Assembly: GCA_022843605.1 (NCBI GenBank)
Contig: JALHNI010000006.1
Coordinates: 1-64,000 of the forward strand
DNA length: 64,000 bases
Direction: 5' to 3'
Source of the DNA: Bryobacter sp.
GTDB taxonomy: Bacteria; Acidobacteriota; Terriglobia; Bryobacterales; Bryobacteraceae
Shown: positions 56,603 to 64,000 of the stretch, piece by piece
Layout of the letters: each line of letters starts with the position of its first letter
Position numbering within the stretch: the stretch's first letter is position 1
The notes under the pieces: generated by a model
Database searches by the model: none
What the model saw: only the letters and a program-made list of their open reading frames with translations
Told to the model about the DNA's origin: nothing
Position numbers and translations under genes: made by a program

Positions 56603-57355
56603 CTAAGCAGCGGTCCATCCGCCATCAATCGTGATCACCGCGCCGTTGACGAACGCGGCCTGGTCCGACGAAAGATACAGCGCCAGATGGGCGATCTCGT
56701 CGGGCTTGCCGAGTCGCCCCACGGGCTGACGCTGATTCAGTTCCGCACGTACTTTGTCTTTCTCGTGCGAGTGGTACTTCTCCAGATAGCCTTCGACAAA
56801 AGGCGTATCCACCGTGCCCGGACAAATGCAATTGGCGCGCAGTTCCTGCGGGTAGTCCACGGCGAGTTGGCGCGTCATGGCGACGACGGCGCCCTTGGTA
56901 GCGCAATAGCCGAAGCGGCGCTTCACGCCCACCAGACCCGCGACGGAGCCCAGATTCACAATGGAGCCGTGCGAGGCCAGCAGCAGCGGCAAAGCGTGCT
57001 TCGTCATCAGGAAAAGCCCTTCCACATTGACGCGGAAGATCCGTTGAAAATCGGCGAGTTCCGTTTCGGCGACGTTACCGACCAACCCGATGCCGGCATT
57101 GTTTACCAGGATGTCGAGCTTGTCGAGCGGCAGGAATGCGGTGGCCACCGCCTCCTCATTGGTGATGTCGCAGGCGATGGCCCGTGCACCAGGCAATGAA
57201 GCGGCCAGCGTCTCCGCACGCTCCCGATTGACGTCGCAGATGATGACCGAAGCCCCGGCCGAGGTAAAGACGCGGGTGATCTGCTCGCCGATCCCGCTGG
57301 CGCCGCCGGTCACCAGGGCAATCTTGCCGTCCAAACGAAAAGGTTGTGAACTCAT
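56603..57355 (-). CDS. SDR-family oxidoreductase
   Basis: 250 residues of a classical short-chain dehydrogenase: cofactor motif TGGASGIG (16-23), NNAG near 85, and catalytic Ser137, Tyr150, Lys154 (GYCATKG). Asp41 after the second strand (IICDVN) favours NAD over NADP. The substrate, probably a secondary alcohol or sugar, is not defined. Confidence 0.93.
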   Translation of the reverse strand: MSSQPFRLDGKIALVTGGASGIGEQITRVFTSAGASVIICDVNRERAETLAASLPGARAIACDITNEEAVATAFLPLDKLDILVNNAGIGLVGNVAETELADFQRIFRVNVEGLFLMTKHALPLLLASHGSIVNLGSVAGLVGVKRRFGYCATKGAVVAMTRQLAVDYPQELRANCICPGTVDTPFVEGYLEKYHSHEKDKVRAELNQRQPVGRLGKPDEIAHLALYLSSDQAAFVNGAVITIDGGWTAA

Positions 57356-57406
57356 GAAACCATTAGTTTAGACCGGGTGGGAGGGCCGCGTCAGCAGGAA
57401 GGTGAT

Positions 57407-57436
57407 TTGACAGGGCACTAGAACGGTCCTTATACT
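57407..57436 (+). promoter_or_regulatory. Near-consensus sigma-70 promoter of the rpmH cluster
   Basis: TTGACA (57407-57412), an 18-base spacer, and TATACT (57431-57436), 101 bases before the rpmH ATG. This is the strongest promoter-like sequence noticed in the window. Confidence 0.8.
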
Positions 57437-57537
57437 TGAGTTTTGGGGACAGCCTTGTCCTCATGGCCCTGTGCGGCCTGTCTGGCGTCCGGATCCCCGA
57501 AAAGGCAACTCAAGCCGGCGCGAAGGAAATACATAGA

Positions 57538-57714
57538 ATGCCGAAAAGAACATTTCAGCCCAATAATCGCCGCCGGGCCAAGGTCCACGGATTTCGTAAG
57601 CGCATGGAAACCAAGGACGGACGTAACGTCCTGGCTCGTCGCCGCGCCCGTGGCCGCCACAAGCTGACCGTCAGCGACGAACGTAACGTGCGGTGGGCCG
57701 GCCAAGTCCGGTAG
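57538..57714 (+). CDS. rpmH: 50S ribosomal protein L34
   Basis: 58 residues starting [20 protein letters not shown], then [20 protein letters not shown], the complete L34 core. AAGGA precedes the ATG. The end ([18 protein letters not shown]) is about ten residues longer than usual for L34. First gene of the rpmH-rnpA-yidD-yidC-jag cluster. Confidence 0.97.
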   Translation: MPKRTFQPNNRRRAKVHGFRKRMETKDGRNVLARRRARGRHKLTVSDERNVRWAGQVR

Positions 57715-57723
57715 GACCGTCCC

Positions 57724-58107
57724 GTGGTCCCAGATTCATGGGGCTTCCCAAAATCATGCCGCCTACTGCGGTCGGCTCAATTCAAACAAGTCTACGAAAA
57801 GGGCTTCCGTCACCAATCGACTTACTTCGCTGCATTTTGCCTGGCGGGGGAGCCAACGGGGGCCCGTGTCGGCTTCACCACGCCGCGTGGGCTGGGGAAG
57901 TCCGTCTTCCGCAATCGTCTTCGACGGCGGATTCGCGAACAGATTCGTCTTCAACTGCCCGCCCTGGGTCCGCGTTGGAGCGTCGTGGTAAACCCGCGCC
58001 GCGCCGCCGATCAAGCCACTCCCCTACAGCTTCAACAGGAGATCAGCCGCCTTTTCGCCCGATTAGCGCGGCACTCCTTGTCCTCCTCCGAGGCTACAAG
58101 CTCTTGA
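57724..58107 (+). CDS. rnpA: Ribonuclease P protein component
   Basis: 127 residues from a GTG 9 bases after the rpmH stop. The RNR motif FRNRLRRRIRE, the LLRSAQFKQVYEKGFR opening and RVGFTTPRGLGKSVFRN are typical. It binds the RNase P RNA to process tRNA leaders. Its last 40 to 50 bases overlap yidD. Confidence 0.95.
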   Translation: MVPDSWGFPKSCRLLRSAQFKQVYEKGFRHQSTYFAAFCLAGEPTGARVGFTTPRGLGKSVFRNRLRRRIREQIRLQLPALGPRWSVVVNPRRAADQATPLQLQQEISRLFARLARHSLSSSEATSS

Positions 58108-58310
58108 TTTCTCCGCTTCTGCCCTCCGCCTGCCGTTTCCACCCCACCTGCTCCTGCTACATGTACGGGGCAATTGAGTCCCATGGCGTGGGGCGAGGCA
58201 TCTATTTGGGTATTCGCCGTTTGCTGAAGTGCCACCCCTGGCATCCGGGCGGCATCGATCTGGTTCCCCCTCAATCCGAGCCCCTAAGAACTGAGTTGCA
58301 TGGCCGATAA
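58062..58310 (+). CDS. yidD: Membrane protein insertion efficiency factor YidD, non-standard start
   Basis: About 82 residues. The protein is clear: LLVLLRGYKLLISPLLPSAC, RFHPTCSCYM, AIESHGVGRGIYLGIRRLLK, CHPWHPGGIDLVP. No ATG, GTG or TTG lies in frame at the right place; the family start aligns with an ATT at 58062, and the nearest standard codon upstream is a TTG about 230 bases back inside rnpA. AGGAG lies about 20 bases before the ATT. The stop overlaps the yidC start by 11 bases. Confidence 0.82.
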   Translation: MSAALLVLLRGYKLLISPLLPSACRFHPTCSCYMYGAIESHGVGRGIYLGIRRLLKCHPWHPGGIDLVPPQSEPLRTELHGR

Positions 58311-60006
58311 AAAGCAAGAATTCTCAATGGAGCGCAACCTGCTCCTGTTTTTCGTCATTGCCGGCGGAATCCTCTACTTCTCGTCGTCGCTGTTTCCCCC
58401 GGCGGTGCCGCCGAAGCCCACTAAGAAAGAGGCTCCCCAGGCCGCCGCTCAGCCTCCGGCCGCCACGTCTGCTGTTCCACCCAGCCCGACCACGGTTTCG
58501 CAGACGCCCCCGGTGAACGCCGTCGTGGGCACCAAGGAACAGATCCTCGAAGTCGACACCGATGTCCACAAGGTCCGTTTCTCCACCCGTGGTGGCGTGG
58601 TGCTGTCGTGGCAGTTGAAGAAGTACAAGGACACCAACGGCAAGCCACTGGAGCTGGTGCAGCCCAACGGCGCCGCCGCCCATGGCTATCCGATGGGCCT
58701 CGTCTTCACCGAAAAATTCCCCGGCAACGATCCCAACAAAGTGATTTTCGCCCACCGCTTCCCCAGCGAGGGCTTCCAGACGATCGAGTTCGAATACGCT
58801 GACTCGAACCTGCGAGCCAAAAAGAAGTTTGTCTTCCAGAAAAGCGACTACCGTGTGCAAGTGTCCACCGAGGCCTTCGTTTCCGGGCAACCCGTCGCGC
58901 ACAACGTCTCCTGGCGGGGCGGTTTCGGCGACGCGACTGTCGCCGCACCTTCCGGCTTTATCCACTCCATTCACATGACCGGGCCGGACGCCACCAAAGG
59001 CGAAGGCATCATGGGCAGCTTGCAGGATCCGCGCGGCCAGCTGATCGTCCGCGACGGCAAAGCCGGCGCCGAGGGCAAAGTCGTCGAGCGCGGCCAGTTC
59101 GCCTTCGCCGGCGTTGAGGATTCCTACTTCGCCGCCGTCTTCTTCCCGAAACAGAGCGGGCAGGTGATGGAACTCCGCACCTATTCCGACATCGTGAAAC
59201 AGATTGTCGATAACGCTGAGGAACCGCACGCGGGAGTCTCCGTCGGCGGCAACCCCGCGAACGACTTCACGCTCTTCGTCGGGCCCAAAGACGTCGACAT
59301 TCTTCGTGCCACCGATCCGAAGCTCGAGCGGATCATCGACTGGGGCGCATGGCTCGGTTGGCTCGCCAAGCCGCTGTTCTCCGGCCTCGTGATCGTCCAT
59401 AACTGGGTGAAGGGTTTCACGCCCAACCACTCCTACGGCTGGGCCATCGTCATCGTCACGGTGATGATCAACATGGCCTTGCTCCCGCTGAAGATCACCA
59501 GCTTGAAGTCGGCCAAGAAGATGCAGTCGATTCAGCCGGAGTTCCAGAAGATCAACAAGAAGTACGAGGGGCTGAGCATGAAGGACCCTCGGATGACGCA
59601 GAAGAACGAAGAGGTGATGGCCCTCTACAAGAAGCACGGGGTGAACCCGGCGGGCGGCTGCATTCCGCTGCTGATTCAGATGCCGTTTCTCTTTGCCTTT
59701 CTCACCGTGCTCAACGTCGCGATTCAGATGCGCGGCGCGCAGTTCCTATGGGTGACTGACTTATCGCGACCGGAGACAATTCCGGTTCGCTTGTTACCGC
59801 TGCTCATGGTGGGTACCCAGTTTTTGCTGCAAAAGATGACCCCCACGAGCCCGGGAATGGACCCGGCTCAAGCCCGCATGATGATGTTCATGCCGGTGAT
59901 GTTCCTGTTCTTCTTCTACAGCGCCTCAAGCGGCTTGGTACTATATTGGCTTGTTGGCAACTTAATTGCGATCGCACAGCAATGGTTTTTTAATCGCTTC
60001 CTTTAG
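58300..60006 (+). CDS. yidC: Membrane protein insertase YidC
   Basis: 568 residues. An N-terminal membrane anchor (LLLFFVIAGGILYFSSSLFP), a Pro/Ala linker, a periplasmic beta-sandwich (about 80-340), and the conserved five-segment insertase core with ITSLKSAKKMQSIQPEFQKI and GVNPAGGCIPLLIQMPFLFA. It inserts membrane proteins, alone or with SecYEG. Length fits Gram-negative YidC. Confidence 0.96.
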   Translation: MADKKQEFSMERNLLLFFVIAGGILYFSSSLFPPAVPPKPTKKEAPQAAAQPPAATSAVPPSPTTVSQTPPVNAVVGTKEQILEVDTDVHKVRFSTRGGVVLSWQLKKYKDTNGKPLELVQPNGAAAHGYPMGLVFTEKFPGNDPNKVIFAHRFPSEGFQTIEFEYADSNLRAKKKFVFQKSDYRVQVSTEAFVSGQPVAHNVSWRGGFGDATVAAPSGFIHSIHMTGPDATKGEGIMGSLQDPRGQLIVRDGKAGAEGKVVERGQFAFAGVEDSYFAAVFFPKQSGQVMELRTYSDIVKQIVDNAEEPHAGVSVGGNPANDFTLFVGPKDVDILRATDPKLERIIDWGAWLGWLAKPLFSGLVIVHNWVKGFTPNHSYGWAIVIVTVMINMALLPLKITSLKSAKKMQSIQPEFQKINKKYEGLSMKDPRMTQKNEEVMALYKKHGVNPAGGCIPLLIQMPFLFAFLTVLNVAIQMRGAQFLWVTDLSRPETIPVRLLPLLMVGTQFLLQKMTPTSPGMDPAQARMMMFMPVMFLFFFYSASSGLVLYWLVGNLIAIAQQWFFNRFL

Positions 60007-60013
60007 AGGTCCA

Positions 60014-60775
60014 ATGTCCGAGAAAAAATACGCGAACGACACGGCACGAGAACAGATCCTGGCGTTTCTGGATCAGACCGTCGACAACATGGGCCTCGAT
60101 CTCGATGCCGACTTTGCCGATCCCGATCAGAGCATCCAGTATTTCGAGAATCCGGAACTGGTCGTCGACTTCATCGGTGATGACGCCGAAATGCTCCTCG
60201 AAAACAAGGCGGAGTTACTGCTCGCCCTGGAGCACCTGACCATGGAGATGCTGCGGGTGCCGCCCGAAGACCACTCCCTGATCTGCTTCGACACCAACGA
60301 CTATCGCCGCCTGCGGATCGAAGAATTGCGGATGAGCGCCGCCTCCGCCGCGGAGCGCGTGAAAAAGAGCGGACAGCCGTTCCTGTTCTCTTCGATGAAC
60401 AGTCGCGAACGCCGCATTCTGCACTTGGCCCTGCGTGAAGAAACCGACCTGCGGAGCGAGAGCATCGGCGTCGGGTCGCTGCGTCAAGTCGTCGTGCTAC
60501 CCAAGGACGCGCCGTTACCGGCTGCGCCTCCCCCGCCCGCCTTCCGGCCCCCGCCCATCCGCGGCTTTGCCGCAACGGCGACGCCGGGCTGGAAGCCGGA
60601 GCCGCCTGCTGAGGATCGCGGCGACCGTGGCCGCGGCGGATTCCGCGGTGGACGTGACGGAGATCGCCGTGGCGGCGGTGGTGGCGGCGGTGGTTTCCGT
60701 GGCCGCCCCGGCGGCGGTGGCGGCGGACGTCCCGGTGGCGGCGGCGGTGGCCGCGGCGCACCTCGGGGCCGCTAA
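60014..60775 (+). CDS. jag: Jag/KhpB-like R3H RNA-binding protein with RGG-rich tail
   Basis: 253 residues from the ATG at 60014 (AGAGG 4 bases upstream). A KH-like region (about 40-95) precedes an R3H domain with [14 protein letters not shown] (129-142). Residues 165-200 are proline-rich. The last 53 residues are Gly/Arg-rich ([19 protein letters not shown]), like eukaryotic RGG boxes, and are not part of the usual Jag. The stop overlaps the convergent rlmN gene by 4 bases. Confidence 0.9.
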   Translation: MSEKKYANDTAREQILAFLDQTVDNMGLDLDADFADPDQSIQYFENPELVVDFIGDDAEMLLENKAELLLALEHLTMEMLRVPPEDHSLICFDTNDYRRLRIEELRMSAASAAERVKKSGQPFLFSSMNSRERRILHLALREETDLRSESIGVGSLRQVVVLPKDAPLPAAPPPPAFRPPPIRGFAATATPGWKPEPPAEDRGDRGRGGFRGGRDGDRRGGGGGGGGFRGRPGGGGGGRPGGGGGGRGAPRGR

Positions 60776-61830
60776 CCGACCGTGACCAATTCCTGACTCG
60801 ACATCCGCTTTAACTGCCCGCAAGCCGCGTAGATATCCCGTCCACGCGGCTTTCGCAGGTAACAGGGCACCTGCTCCCGCACAATGCGCTGAAACGACGC
60901 GACGCGCTCCTCAGTGGGTGTGCCATAAGCGATTCCCGGGCCAGGATTCAGGGCGATCAGGTTCACTTTGCAGTTCAACCCTCCCAACAATTGCACGACA
61001 CGCCGGGCATCCTCGTCGCTGTCGTTTACGTCTTTCAACAACACATACTCGAACGTGAGCCGTTCGTCCTTCCGGAGCGGGTACCGGCGGCAGGCCTCCA
61101 TCAGGTCGGCCAGATGATACTTCTTCGTGATCGGCATGATCTCGCGCCGCTGGGCTTCGTAGCTGGCGTTCAGCGAGATGGCCAGGCGCGGCCGAATCGC
61201 TTCCTTGCCGAGCTCTTCCATTTTGGGAATGATGCCCGAAGTGGAGAGCGTGATGCGCTTCGGCGCGATGCCGATGACCCCGGTAAGCAGGCGGGTTGCC
61301 TTCAGAACATTGGGCAGGTTGAGCAGGGGCTCACCCATGCCCATCAGCACCAGATTCAATCGGCGGTCACCCGGCGCAAGTTCGTTGTGTTCCATCACGA
61401 GCAGCACTTGCGCCACGATCTCACCAGCGGTGAGGTTGCGTTCGAGGCCCATCAGCGCCGTGAGGCAGAACTTACAATCCACCGGACAGCCTACTTGCGA
61501 CGAGATGCAGATGGTGTCGCGGTCGTCCTGGGGCATCAGCACGGTTTCGATGGTCCGGCCGTCCGCCATATCCAGCAGATAACGGCGGGTGCCGTCGCTC
61601 GAGTCAAAGCGCTGGTTGACGTTGGGCAAGCCGAGGGGCAAATCCGCCTTAAGGCGCTGGCGCAAGGCGGCCGGCAAGGACGTCATCCGGTCATAGTCGA
61701 GGATGCGTTTGGTGTACACATACTCGAAGATCTGGCGAGCCCGGTAGGCGGGCTCGGGTTTCACGGCCTGCTCAAGTTCGGGGAGGTCCATCCCGATGAC
61801 GGACCGAAATTGAGGATTGACCGCGTTCAT
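60772..61830 (-). CDS. rlmN: 23S rRNA (adenine-2503-C2)-methyltransferase
   Basis: 352 residues of the radical SAM family. The cluster motif CPVDCKFC supplies Cys115, Cys119 and Cys122 (CX3CX2C), and the C-terminal Cys337 in AACGQLK is the methyl-carrying residue. GMGEPLLN and LALSLNAS-type motifs ([20 protein letters not shown]) follow. It methylates 23S rRNA and some tRNAs. tpiA lies 22 bases upstream. Confidence 0.96.
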   Translation of the reverse strand: MNAVNPQFRSVIGMDLPELEQAVKPEPAYRARQIFEYVYTKRILDYDRMTSLPAALRQRLKADLPLGLPNVNQRFDSSDGTRRYLLDMADGRTIETVLMPQDDRDTICISSQVGCPVDCKFCLTALMGLERNLTAGEIVAQVLLVMEHNELAPGDRRLNLVLMGMGEPLLNLPNVLKATRLLTGVIGIAPKRITLSTSGIIPKMEELGKEAIRPRLAISLNASYEAQRREIMPITKKYHLADLMEACRRYPLRKDERLTFEYVLLKDVNDSDEDARRVVQLLGGLNCKVNLIALNPGPGIAYGTPTEERVASFQRIVREQVPCYLRKPRGRDIYAACGQLKRMSSQELVTVG

Positions 61831-61852
61831 TCATCCAGTGTGACAGACAGAA

Positions 61853-62602
61853 CTAGAAATTGACGATTCCGGCGAAGGAGTTTGGCTCGAGGCTGGCGCC
61901 GCCCACCAGGCCGCCATCGATCTCGGGCTGGGCCATCAGCCCCTTGATGTTGTCCGGCTTCACGCTGCCGCCATAGAGGATGCGCATGGCCTGGGCGGCG
62001 TCGCGGCCGTAGTGGGCCTCGCAGTAGCCGCGGAGGGCACGGTGAGCGTCGGCGGCAATCTCAGGCGTCGCCACCTTGCCGGTGCCGATCGCCCAGACGG
62101 GCTCATAGGCGATGACGATCCGCGCGAACTGCTCCGGGGTGAGGCCAGCGATACCGCCATCGAACTGGGTCTTGAGGACATCGTTGGTGCGGCCCGATTC
62201 ACGCTCGGCGAGCAATTCGCCGACACAGACGATCGGCGTAAGGCCGGCATCGAGAGCAGCAATGGTGCGTTTAAGAACGGTTTCGTCGGTTTCGCCGAAG
62301 AACTGGCGGCGTTCGCTGTGCCCGACAATCACGTATTGGCAACCGATGGCCCTGAGCATGGGGCCGGAGATCTCACCGGTAAATGCGCCGTCCTTGGCCC
62401 AATGCAGGTTCTGTCCGCCGATGCCGACCTTGGAGCCCTGGGTGGCGGCAACGGCCGCCGGGAGGTCGATGAAGGGGGCGCAGATCGCCACTTCAGCGTG
62501 CTGGGCTTCGGCGACCAGGGGCAGAAACTTTTCAAAGAACGCCGTGGTCTCCACCGGGGTCTTAAACATCTTCCAGTTGCCGGCCATGATTGGTTTTCGC
62601 AT
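61853..62602 (-). CDS. tpiA: Triosephosphate isomerase
   Basis: 249 residues from the ATG at 62602. Catalytic Lys11 (GNWKM), His95 (GHSERR) and Glu167 (AYEPVWAIGTGK) are intact, as is the phosphate-binding YGGSVKPDN. It interconverts dihydroxyacetone phosphate and glyceraldehyde 3-phosphate. A longer in-frame start at 62623 lies outside family length. Confidence 0.97.
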   Translation of the reverse strand: MRKPIMAGNWKMFKTPVETTAFFEKFLPLVAEAQHAEVAICAPFIDLPAAVAATQGSKVGIGGQNLHWAKDGAFTGEISGPMLRAIGCQYVIVGHSERRQFFGETDETVLKRTIAALDAGLTPIVCVGELLAERESGRTNDVLKTQFDGGIAGLTPEQFARIVIAYEPVWAIGTGKVATPEIAADAHRALRGYCEAHYGRDAAQAMRILYGGSVKPDNIKGLMAQPEIDGGLVGGASLEPNSFAGIVNF

Positions 62603-62953
62603 TGAGATTCCAGTGTAAGCCAATGAAGCGCATTACGAAACAAAGCCAATTTTCCGATTTGGCGCTTCTTTTGTTCAGGTTGCGAAGGTCCGCAAGATCA
62701 GGATAGCGCGGCGGCCCAAGGCCAGAAGACGCCAAATGCGACTAAGCATATGATAACAAGAGAGATCGGCGACGGACAATCGAAGTGACTGTTGGGACGC
62801 CGACCCGATGACGTGAATTCTGAGAGGGGTGGTTCTTTTCTTTTTAACGACTTAGCGCCCAGTGGACCGAGCGATCGCTTGACGGCGGGGGAGACTCATC
62901 GTGGGAGGCGTGTATCTGCACACTTCCCAACACTTTATCGGGAGATCGAGAGT
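62603..62953. other. Divergent intergenic region
   Basis: Between tpiA (minus) and a small hypothetical gene (plus). No gene is supported. A weak hairpin (GCCAA near 62646 and TTGGC near 62660) and a TTCTTTTCTTTTT tract near 62834 are the only structures seen; an in-frame extension of the plus-strand gene from 62792 is not protein-like. Confidence 0.4.
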
Positions 62954-63217
62954 ATGAACCAGGAAGAATGTGTTCGCGAAACCCTCGATTCCGTCGAGAG
63001 CCTGATCCAGGGCCTGCGGAATCAGATGGATACGGAGTTGCCCAAGCCGTCGGTGGCCGACTATCTGCGGCTGGTGCAACTGCGGCTGGACTTGAGCAAG
63101 GAGCACGAGAAACACGACCGGCGGCCCTTGCATGTGCGGTGGGTGAGCGACGAGTCGACGCCGGAGCCGGACCCGGATCCGACAGTACCTTGGCCGGGGG
63201 ACGAGAGCCTGGATTAG
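62954..63217 (+). CDS. Small acidic hypothetical protein
   Basis: 87 residues from the ATG at 62954, after a GGGAGATCGAGAGT leader. A helical N-terminal half (CVRETLDSVESLIQGLRNQM, YLRLVQLRLDLSKEHEKHDR) precedes a short basic strand and an acidic, proline-rich end (DESTPEPDPDPTVPWPGDE). It has no signal peptide or membrane segment. No function recognised. Confidence 0.68.
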   Translation: MNQEECVRETLDSVESLIQGLRNQMDTELPKPSVADYLRLVQLRLDLSKEHEKHDRRPLHVRWVSDESTPEPDPDPTVPWPGDESLD

Positions 63218-63231
63218 CCCCAGCAGGAGGC

Positions 63232-63266
63232 GGGGATGCTGCGGATACTCACGCTGCGGCATCCCC
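63232..63266. repeat. Inverted repeat between convergent genes
   Basis: GGGGATGC (63232-63239) pairs perfectly with GCATCCCC (63259-63266), extended by AGCAG/CTGCT across a bulge. There is no T-tract. It lies between two convergent stops and may act as a Rho-type or processing hairpin rather than an intrinsic terminator. Confidence 0.5.
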
Positions 63267-63269
63267 CTG

Positions 63270-64000
63270 CTAGGGCTTCAGGAGCGCGAGCGCCGCCGTG
63301 AGGCCGCCAGCGCGTTGGATCCCGGGTACGAAGAAATCGTCGAGGAAGTCCTGGTCAGTCCCTTTGAAGTTGCCCAGCGGGGCGTCGAGCTTCACCTTCA
63401 CCGGGGACATGGCGGCGGCGAAGGTACACCAGACGGCCGCAACCTCTGTGCAGCGCAGTTCAATCGGCGTGGGGGATTGGGCATGGAGGTAATTGATGGC
63501 GGTGACGATGTCCTGGACACGGTTGGCGTCGTCAGAGCGATTAAAGGTGAGGTGATACTTTTTGGGGCTTTCGCGGCGTGCCTTGCTACGGCCCGTCTGG
63601 AATGTGGTGAGCAGCAAAGCCGCCTCCTTGGGTGCGGTGGCCTCGGTGGCGCCGGTGGGGTGGACGACGATGGTGCGCGGGTTGGAGCCGGTTTGAATGG
63701 CAGTGACGCGGTCTCCGCGGCCTTCACGGGACAGCACCGTCAGGTCGCCCTCGGTGGTGCGATTCACTTTGCTGGAGGTATCGAGCCCAAAGACCAGCGA
63801 CAGGCGTTCGCGCGAAGGCTGAATCTGCAACTTCGCAGCGCGGATCCATTGCTCAAAAAGCTGATTGTAGGTCAGCGCGCCGTCGGGCATGTTACGGCGG
63901 TGGAGCGCCAGCATGTCAGCCAAGCCTTCCACCGGGAAGGACTTCTCCTTGAACTCCGCCAGATTGCTGGCATGAAGGAGATGCTTGGCAAAAAAAGGAT
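63270..64000 (-). CDS. Probable alpha/beta-hydrolase-like protein, C-terminal part
   Basis: 243 codons inside the window; the frame stays open to the edge, and the apparent start at 63932 is internal. Reading begins PFFAKHLLHASNLAEFKEKS then MLALHRRNMPDGALTYNQLF, with a later HLTFNRSDDANRVQDIVTAI and ELRCTEVAAVWCTFAAAMSP segment resembling the end of large secreted alpha/beta hydrolases related to acetylxylan esterases. The nucleophile region lies outside the window, so the family is tentative. Confidence 0.6.
   Translation of the reverse strand, partial: PFFAKHLLHASNLAEFKEKSFPVEGLADMLALHRRNMPDGALTYNQLFEQWIRAAKLQIQPSRERLSLVFGLDTSSKVNRTTEGDLTVLSREGRGDRVTAIQTGSNPRTIVVHPTGATEATAPKEAALLLTTFQTGRSKARRESPKKYHLTFNRSDDANRVQDIVTAINYLHAQSPTPIELRCTEVAAVWCTFAAAMSPVKVKLDAPLGNFKGTDQDFLDDFFVPGIQRAGGLTAALALLKP

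Noticed and set aside
57436-57537. Upstream in-frame extension of rpmH
   Set aside because: It starts over the -10 element of the promoter and is not protein-like; L34 starts at MPKRTFQ.

Overview
The window reads as chromosomal DNA of an acidobacterium close to the Solibacter/Bryobacter group. The markers are family-level and were recognised by eye: a PadR regulator coupled to an ADOP-type FtsX permease, a VWFA-related exported protein of the acidobacterial type (TIGR03436-like), a C-terminal TIGR03437-like domain first described from Solibacter, a DUF1501/DUF1549-DUF1553 pair, and an S8 protease with NIVWG repeats. DNA is GC-rich, genes are dense, and short ATGA or TAATG overlaps are common. 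No rRNA, tRNA, IS element or CRISPR array was seen.

Layout. 1-1631: start of an ADOP permease, its PadR regulator and a SnoaL-like protein. 1632-2408: gene-poor. 2409-10019 (minus): ankyrin membrane protein, then exported DUF1501, DUF1553 and PPC-domain proteins and a VWFA-related protein. 10290-11414: unrecognised HEAT-like protein. 11415-15883 (minus): tightly coupled membrane-lipid operon (hydrolase-methyltransferase, PAP2-phosphatase fusion, small membrane protein, PlsC-like acyltransferase, CdsA). Its first gene lacks the N-terminus, and so does the divergent NTF2-like gene, which points to a deletion or misjoin near 15.89 kb. 16647-21753: M20 peptidase, a PQQ-type dehydrogenase flanked by imperfect direct repeats, a DUF4159 protein and a ComEA-like protein. 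21759-30928: mostly exported proteins: M55 peptidase, a three-repeat protein, a KatG with a signal peptide, a GH92 gene interrupted by an in-frame TGA, an S8 protease, and a DUF3500 protein.

31005-35307 holds a small Cys/His protein and a minus-strand operon that looks like a porin-cytochrome conduit: OM barrel, decaheme DmsE/MtrA-like cytochrome, MtrB-like barrel, and a small membrane protein. 35356-49319 (minus) is a Tad/Flp-type secretion locus running from a LuxR-type regulator through GT-C-like membrane protein, TadV, CpaB, secretin, CpaE/TadZ, CpaF/TadA, TadB and TadC to a 32-residue membrane peptide and a 1000-residue beta-propeller protein. No Flp pilin, TadD, TadE or TadF was found.

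49607-64000 contains a GH36-like alpha-galactosidase, pyruvate kinase, a fused membrane/spermidine-synthase-like protein, an SDR, the conserved rpmH-rnpA-yidD-yidC-jag cluster with a near-consensus promoter, then rlmN, tpiA and two unrecognised genes, the last cut by the window edge. The strongest leads are the broken divergent gene pair, the interrupted GH92, the repeat-flanked dehydrogenase with a probable CTG start, yidD without a standard start codon, the cytochrome-porin operon, and the small peptide in the Tad locus.
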